Shown here: positions 5,913 to 10,147 of the stretch, one piece after another | Numbering within the stretch: position 1 is the first letter of the stretch | Layout of the letters: every line of letters starts with the position of its first letter | Source of the DNA: Methanomassiliicoccaceae archaeon | Lineage (GTDB): Archaea > Thermoplasmatota > Thermoplasmata > Methanomassiliicoccales > Methanomethylophilaceae | Assembly (NCBI GenBank): GCA_016282555.1 | Contig: JAEEKU010000091.1 | Coordinates: forward strand, 1 to 10,147 | Length of the DNA stretch: 10,147 bases | Direction of reading: 5' to 3' | Program-made: the position numbers and the translations under genes | The notes under the pieces: generated by a model | What the model saw: the letters and a program-made list of their open reading frames with translations, nothing else | Databases searched by the model: none | What the model was told of the DNA's origin: nothing

Positions 5913-7160
5913 ATGACGGAAAACAGGGAAATCGCCGAAGAGATCCTGTCCGACGGCAGGATGCTCCTGTGCATGGATCTGAGATTCATGACCCGCGCGG
6001 TAATGTCCGCGGAGCACGTTCTGCTGGACGGGAGCGGCCCCTACAGCTGCGACGGAAAGCGTCTGTATTACCACGCGGATAACCTTATAAGCGATTTCAG
6101 AAAGAATCCCAACCTCGTGCCGAGAACCATCGCCCACATGATTCTCCACCTCGTCCTCGGACACACCTCTCCGGACGGGGATTCCTATACGGATCTGGCG
6201 GAGGATATGGTTACCGAGTACGCTCTTGATATGATCAACACTCCGAACATATCCCTTCCGGACAGGGACGACAGGATATTCGTTTTCGAAAAATATCTCA
6301 AAAAGATAAGCGCGCCCGTGCCCGGACTCCTCTCCGGAGAGCTGAAGAAAGTTTCCGAGTGGCAGATCCGCAACTATCCGCCGCTTTTCTCCAGGGATTC
6401 CCATTCCGGAAGAAAGGGAGACTGCGATCCGGAATGGAACGAGCTCGCTTCGCAGATGCTCGTCGAGATAGAGGGCTTTTCCAGAAATCTCGAGGGAAAA
6501 ACGGACGCTCTGCTCAGAGTTCTCCGGATAAGAACCAGGAAAAAACACGATTTCCGCAGATTTCTGAGAAAATTCATGATTTCCAGGGAGCGCGCGGCCG
6601 AGAATCCGGACGAGTTCGATCCCGCGTACTACACGTTCGGACTCGCCAGATACGGAAACATCCCGCTCATAGACTCCACGGAGAACTCCGACTCGCCGTC
6701 TATAGAGGAATTCGTGATCGCGATAGACACTTCCGGTTCGACCATGAGGGGTCCCGCGATCGGTTTCGTGAACGACGTCTACACTATTCTGGAGCAGTGC
6801 GGAGTTTCGGGAAGAACCGAGCTCCACATAGTCCAGTGCGACAATCTGGTGAGGACCGACGACGTCATCCGTTGCAGATCGGACCTGGAGGGATTCGCCG
6901 GAAGCATGGTGCTCAGCGGAGGGGGAGGTACCGATTTCAGACCGGTGTTCCAGTACGTCTCCTCTCTGAGGGCCGAGGGGAAACTAAGCAGGCTGAAGGG
7001 GCTGATATATTTCACCGACGGAATCGGGATCTATCCGGAATCCAGGCCTGACTATCCGGTCGCGTTCATATTCTGCGACGAGGGATACCTCGAAAGAAAA
7101 GACGTGCCCGCGTGGGCCGTAAAAGTTTCCATCGGAACGGGGGATCTGTTGGATCGTTAA
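5913..7160 (+). CDS. VWA protein with degenerate zincin-like N-terminal domain (DUF2201/COG3864 type)
   Basis: A 415-residue cytoplasmic protein with two domains. The N-terminal part (about 1-230) resembles the predicted metallopeptidase domain of the DUF2201 family. It has an H-x3-H-x4-H helix, AHMILHLVLGH (His75, His79, His84), followed by DLAEDMVTEYALD (94-106), where the family has further conserved acidic residues. The usual catalytic Glu after the first His is Met76 here, so peptidase activity is doubtful although metal binding may persist. A basic stretch LRIRTRKKHDFRRFLRK (204-220) links to the C-terminal VWA domain (about 262-415). That domain has a complete metal-ion-dependent adhesion site: DTSGS (272-276), Thr340 in GGGGTDF, and Asp369 in YFTDG. 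VWA proteins of this family are commonly encoded beside MoxR AAA+ ATPases, as here. Likely role: the partner that docks the ATPase on its target. An upstream GTG at 5877 is less likely as start because it lies in the promoter. Function is not established. Confidence 0.85.
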   Translation: MTENREIAEEILSDGRMLLCMDLRFMTRAVMSAEHVLLDGSGPYSCDGKRLYYHADNLISDFRKNPNLVPRTIAHMILHLVLGHTSPDGDSYTDLAEDMVTEYALDMINTPNISLPDRDDRIFVFEKYLKKISAPVPGLLSGELKKVSEWQIRNYPPLFSRDSHSGRKGDCDPEWNELASQMLVEIEGFSRNLEGKTDALLRVLRIRTRKKHDFRRFLRKFMISRERAAENPDEFDPAYYTFGLARYGNIPLIDSTENSDSPSIEEFVIAIDTSGSTMRGPAIGFVNDVYTILEQCGVSGRTELHIVQCDNLVRTDDVIRCRSDLEGFAGSMVLSGGGGTDFRPVFQYVSSLRAEGKLSRLKGLIYFTDGIGIYPESRPDYPVAFIFCDEGYLERKDVPAWAVKVSIGTGDLLDR

Positions 7161-7178
7161 TCTAATTCCATAACCATG

Positions 7179-7187
7179 TTTTTTATT
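7179..7187 (+). promoter_or_regulatory. TATA-like promoter of the MoxR-like ATPase gene
   Basis: GTTTTTTATTG lies in the 53-nt gap between the VWA and ATPase genes, centred about 30 nt before the ATG at 7214. It would give a leaderless transcript for the ATPase and LRR genes independent of the VWA promoter. The T-run could also serve as terminator for the VWA transcript. Confidence 0.45.
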
Positions 7188-7213
7188 GCTGATACTTATT
7201 CGGTCTTCAGTCT

Positions 7214-8566
7214 ATGATGAATATTCAGGATGCGAAGGACAGCGTCAAGGATGCGATCGAGACCTACCTTTCGAAGGACGAGGCCGGCAATTACATGATA
7301 CCGCGGGAGAGACAGAGGCCGGTGATGCTTATCGGCGCCCCCGGACTGGGAAAAACCGCGATAATGTCCCAGATAGCGGCGGAGCTCGGGATAGGATTCG
7401 TTTCGTATACGATCACGCACCACACGCGCCAGTCCGCGATAGGTCTCCCGATGATAGAGAAATCCGCGTTCGGCGGCGAAGAGTACACGGTCACGCGCTA
7501 CACCATGAGCGAGATCATCGCTTCGGTTTACGACGCGATAGAGGAAGGAGGAAAGACCGAGGGAATCCTGTTCATAGACGAGATCAACTGCGTGTCGGAA
7601 ACGCTCGCGCCCGCGATGCTGGACCTTCTCCAGAATAAAAAATTCGGCCCTCACCGGATTCCCGACGGATGGGTGCTGGCGGCGGCGGGGAACCCTCAGG
7701 AATTCAATGACTCCGCCAGAGAGTTCGACATCGCCACCCTCGACAGGATCAGGGTAATCGAGGTGGAGGCGGACGCGGACGTCTGGATAAGATACGCGGT
7801 GAACGCGGGGATAAACGACGCCGTGATCTATTATCTTAAACTGAAGCCCCAGAATCTTCTGAAGATCGAACGCGACGCGGACGGAACCCACTTCGTCACC
7901 CCCCGCGCGTGGGAGGATCTCTCCGTCGTCCTCAACGAATACGAATCCAACGGGATCTGGGCAGGAATCACACTCATATCCCAATACATCAGAGATCCGG
8001 AAACGGCATCCGAATTCGCGAAATACCGTGATTTCTACAGAAAATACAGCAACGATTTCAACACAGATTCGATTCTCGCCGGAACCTACGCCGGAAAAGC
8101 GGACAACACGGATCCGGAGGGAAGGCTCGCGGTCATCTCGGTCCTTACCGGAAAACTCAATTCCGAATCCTCCGCCGGAATGGATCTGAAATACGCGGCG
8201 GAGCTGCTCAGAAACCATCCGGATATGACTCTGAAGGAGATGAGAACCAGGCTCAGATCGAATCTCACCCCGGAGGAGAGAAAGGGACTCAGATTCGCTA
8301 TGGTTTGCAGATCCAGAAACTGCTCCCTGGAGGAGCTGGAGCAGCAGCTCGCCGATGCTGAGAAACTGCTGGACGCCCGCATAACCAATGCGGCGGAGTT
8401 CGTCCGCGGCTCTTTCGGAGAGGGGCCGGAGACCGTCGCTCTGCTCACCGGGCTCCTGTCGTCGTACAGCACGGTGATGTTCTCGAAACCCGGCGGAAGC
8501 CTCTACAGATACAACGAGGAGATCCTCGTATCCGCCAGAAACAGACACTCGGGAGGGCTCCGATGA
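7214..8566 (+). CDS. MoxR-like AAA+ ATPase
   Basis: A 450-residue ATPase whose AAA+ core occupies about residues 1-245. Walker A is GAPGLGKT (41-48), Walker B is ILFIDE (118-123), and sensor 1 is Asn160 in AAAGNP. An arginine-finger-like LDRIR (176-180) and a sensor-2-like TPRAWEDL (229-236) complete the site, so ATP hydrolysis should be intact. This arrangement fits the MoxR branch, which remodels proteins or helps insert metal cofactors, usually with a VWA partner. The C-terminal 200 residues are mainly helical with charged stretches (EELEQQLADAEKLLDARI, 373-390), are not recognised, and may contact the LRR protein. The gene begins ATGATG, so residue 1 or 2 could be the first Met. A TATA-like box about 30 nt upstream fits a leaderless start. 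Its stop overlaps the next gene's ATG (ATGA), linking the two tightly. No membrane segment is present. Confidence 0.9.
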   Translation: MMNIQDAKDSVKDAIETYLSKDEAGNYMIPRERQRPVMLIGAPGLGKTAIMSQIAAELGIGFVSYTITHHTRQSAIGLPMIEKSAFGGEEYTVTRYTMSEIIASVYDAIEEGGKTEGILFIDEINCVSETLAPAMLDLLQNKKFGPHRIPDGWVLAAAGNPQEFNDSAREFDIATLDRIRVIEVEADADVWIRYAVNAGINDAVIYYLKLKPQNLLKIERDADGTHFVTPRAWEDLSVVLNEYESNGIWAGITLISQYIRDPETASEFAKYRDFYRKYSNDFNTDSILAGTYAGKADNTDPEGRLAVISVLTGKLNSESSAGMDLKYAAELLRNHPDMTLKEMRTRLRSNLTPEERKGLRFAMVCRSRNCSLEELEQQLADAEKLLDARITNAAEFVRGSFGEGPETVALLTGLLSSYSTVMFSKPGGSLYRYNEEILVSARNRHSGGLR

Positions 8567-9237
8567 CTATAAGAGCAGAGATCGCGGCGACTGACGGCGG
8601 AGCCGAGATCATGAAGCTGGTGGCGAACGGAACGGAGATAACCATTCCCGCAGAGATACACGGGATTCCGGTAGTCTCCCTCGGACCCAGATTCATGAAG
8701 GATGCCCACGGATCCGGAAACCGCACCCTTATCATCCCGGCATCCGTCACTCGGGCATCCCCCGACGCCCTGGCCTCGGCCTCGGGACTCAGGGCGATAG
8801 TTTACCTCGGAAGCTTCGAAACGTTCAACAGATTCAAATGGTGCCCCAGCACGGACTGCCAGCTGACCTGCGGCGACGGGTTCTCGTTCCAGTTTCTCTC
8901 CGGGTACACGATGGCGTTCCCGGATTTCGATGACGAGATACTCTCCGCGAACCGCAGAATGTCGGAGGAGACCGCGATGTCCAGACTTAAGAACCCGGTT
9001 TTCCTGACAGAAGAGAACCGCGAGAAATACGAGAGGTACGTCCGCTCCAAGCTCATGCCCATGGCGGAGCACTGCATCTCCGAAAACGACACCTCCGGAC
9101 TGGCGTCCCTCATAGATACCGGCCTCTTCTCCGATAAGGAGCTCTTCTCTCTTCTGGAAAGAACGGTCAGATCCGGAAAAATACTCTCGGTGTCCGCGAT
9201 TATGTCCTACATAAATAATTCCGCGAAAGAAAAATGA
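8563..9237 (+). CDS. BspA-type leucine-rich repeat protein with ankyrin-like C-terminus
   Basis: A 224-residue protein overlapping the ATPase stop by 4 nt, with GGAGG at 8552-8556 as ribosome-binding site. Residues about 22-90 match the LRR_5/BspA repeat style: ITIPAEIHGIPVVSLG, then TLIIPASVTRASPDAL and LRAIVYLG, that is two or three repeats with the typical IP and A-L spacing. The middle (90-145) holds three cysteines (Cys94, Cys99, Cys103). The C-terminal part (about 150-220) is helical; GLASLIDTGLFSDKELFSLLER followed by SGKILSVSAIMSYI resembles one ankyrin-like helix pair. There is no signal peptide or anchor, unlike surface BspA proteins, so it probably works inside the cell with the ATPase and VWA protein. 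A role as substrate-recognition adaptor is inferred from domain type and operon only. The repeat class is common in gut bacteria and their associates, so horizontal acquisition is possible. Confidence 0.8.
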   Translation: MTIRAEIAATDGGAEIMKLVANGTEITIPAEIHGIPVVSLGPRFMKDAHGSGNRTLIIPASVTRASPDALASASGLRAIVYLGSFETFNRFKWCPSTDCQLTCGDGFSFQFLSGYTMAFPDFDDEILSANRRMSEETAMSRLKNPVFLTEENREKYERYVRSKLMPMAEHCISENDTSGLASLIDTGLFSDKELFSLLERTVRSGKILSVSAIMSYINNSAKEK

Positions 9238-9255
9238 ACGCGCACTCTCGGAACG

Positions 9256-9264
9256 TATTTATAA
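9256..9264 (+). promoter_or_regulatory. TATA-box promoter of prf1
   Basis: TATTTATAA in the 65-nt gap after the LRR gene. The expected transcription start is near 9287, giving a leader of about 16 nt before the ATG at 9303. The prf1 gene is thus outside the three-gene module. Confidence 0.65.
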
Positions 9265-9302
9265 CCCCTTCAAATGTGAATACATCTTGAAGAGTGAAGA
9301 AT

Positions 9303-10147
9303 ATGGGAGATACCAACTCTGAAGACAAAGCGAAATACGATTTTAAGAAAGATATGCAGGAGATCACGAAGTACCGCGGAAGAGGCACCGAGCTCATCTC
9401 CGTATACATTCCCGAAAACAAACAGATTTCCGAAGTCATGGCCTACCTCAGGAGCGAGCAGTCCCAGGCGTCCAACATCCGTTCCAAAACCACGATGAAG
9501 AACGTCACGAGCGCCATCGACTCCATCGCGGCTCGACTCAAAACCTATAAGACGCCTCCCGAGAAAGGCATGGTAATATTCTGCGGAGAGGTTCCCCGCG
9601 CGGGCGATCAGACGAAAATGGTCCAGTATGTGATCAGTCCGCCGGAGCCGGTCACGGCATTCCTGTACAGGTGCGACTCCCAGTTCTTCACCGATCCTCT
9701 GGACTCGATGCTGCTGGATAAGAAATGCTACGGCCTCATCACCATCGACAGATCCGAGGCGACTCTCGGAATACTTTCCGGAAGCAGAATCCAGGTTATG
9801 AAACACTTCGATTCTCTCGTCCCCAGCAAGCATCACCAGGGAGGACAGTCCTCCGTCCGTTTCGAAAGGCTTATCGAGATCGCCGCCCATGAGTTCTTCA
9901 CCAAAGTCGCGGACAACGCGACCGAAGTTTTCCCCAACCGTCCGGAACTCCTCGGAATCCTGGTCGGAGGGCCGGGAGCCACCAAGGATTTCTTCGTGAA
10001 GGAGGAATATCTTCATCACGAACTCAGAAAAAAGGTGGTTTCTCCCCTGATAGACACCGGCTACACCGACGAGTCCGGCCTCAGGGAACTGGTTGAGAAC
10101 GCCAAGGACATAATAACCGACATGCAGCTGACCAAGGAGAAGATGTA
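9303..10147 (+). CDS. prf1: Archaeal peptide chain release factor aRF1, 3' end cut off by window
   Basis: aRF1 recognises all three stop codons in the ribosomal A site and triggers peptide release. The 281 residues present cover the N domain, the M domain and the start of the C domain; the family has about 410-420, so roughly a third is missing at the right edge. Visible features are GRGTELISVYIP (26-37), the stop-codon-reading loop QASNIRSK (55-62), YRCDSQF (122-128), matching the YxCxxxF motif, and the catalytic HHQGGQSSVRF (177-187) with GGQ at 180-182. The decoding loop has NIRS where NIKS is usual. The ATG at 9303 is chosen, but an in-frame GTG at 9294 would add three residues and is slightly better placed relative to the TATA box. 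Neither has a strong Shine-Dalgarno. Confidence 0.94.
   Translation, partial: MGDTNSEDKAKYDFKKDMQEITKYRGRGTELISVYIPENKQISEVMAYLRSEQSQASNIRSKTTMKNVTSAIDSIAARLKTYKTPPEKGMVIFCGEVPRAGDQTKMVQYVISPPEPVTAFLYRCDSQFFTDPLDSMLLDKKCYGLITIDRSEATLGILSGSRIQVMKHFDSLVPSKHHQGGQSSVRFERLIEIAAHEFFTKVADNATEVFPNRPELLGILVGGPGATKDFFVKEEYLHHELRKKVVSPLIDTGYTDESGLRELVENAKDIITDMQLTKEKM

Noticed and set aside
5810..5989. A 60-residue N-terminal extension of S8e
   Set aside because: S8e proteins begin close to the WQGxSxRKxTGG motif; the extension spans both divergent TATA boxes and the VWA start.
5883..6827. A 314-codon minus-strand open frame across the VWA gene
   Set aside because: Shadow of the VWA coding sequence; no recognisable motif, and it runs through the divergent promoter region.
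7196..8548. A 450-codon open frame on the minus strand, antisense to the entire MoxR-like gene
   Set aside because: It mirrors the ATPase codon by codon in a GC-biased gene. Its translation is rich in Arg, Val and Gly with no domain, while the plus strand has full AAA+ motifs.
1..10147. tRNA, rRNA, CRISPR array, insertion sequence or long direct repeat
   Set aside because: None seen; intergenic gaps are all about 112 nt or shorter and explained by promoters and terminators.

Overview
The window reads as a compact, moderately GC-rich archaeal chromosome segment from a hydrogen-using methanogen. The archaeal markers are ribosomal protein S8e, SRP19, the class-1 release factor aRF1, TATA-box promoters about 27-30 nt upstream of start codons (leaderless transcripts), and the Mvh-type [NiFe] hydrogenase subunits MvhG and MvhA. 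My best guess at lineage is Methanomassiliicoccales (Thermoplasmata, host-associated or wetland methanogens). This is an inference from gene style and from accessory genes that resemble those of gut Firmicutes. No 16S or methanogenesis marker is present to prove it.

Layout. (1) Positions 1-2294, plus strand: the 3' part of mvhG and complete mvhA, joined stop-to-start, ending in a strong GC hairpin with a T-tract. (2) Positions 2334-4787, minus strand: a tight housekeeping operon, srp19 - nnr (NAD(P)HX repair) - SbcD-related metallophosphoesterase, with gaps of 4 nt and -1 nt. (3) Positions 4900-5319, minus: a small acidic lipocalin-like protein with its own promoter. (4) Positions 5432-5809, minus: rps8e. 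(5) Positions 5913-9237, plus, divergent from rps8e: a three-gene module of a VWA protein with a degenerate zincin-like N-terminus (DUF2201/COG3864 type), a MoxR-like AAA+ ATPase, and a protein combining a BspA-type leucine-rich repeat with an ankyrin-like C-terminal segment. (6) From 9303 to the right edge: prf1, encoding aRF1, truncated by the window.

How the parts work together. MvhGA is the H2-oxidising core that feeds electrons through MvhD to heterodisulfide reductase. The SRP19 operon mixes protein targeting with metabolite repair and a phosphoesterase, joined by translational coupling rather than by pathway. The accessory highlight is the VWA/MoxR/LRR module. MoxR-type ATPases with VWA partners usually act as remodelling or metal-insertion chaperones, and the co-encoded LRR protein is a plausible target-recognition or adaptor subunit. 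Its substrate is unknown.

The region is almost fully coding and no stretch over 300 nt lacks a gene. No tRNA, rRNA, CRISPR array, insertion sequence or long repeat was recognised.
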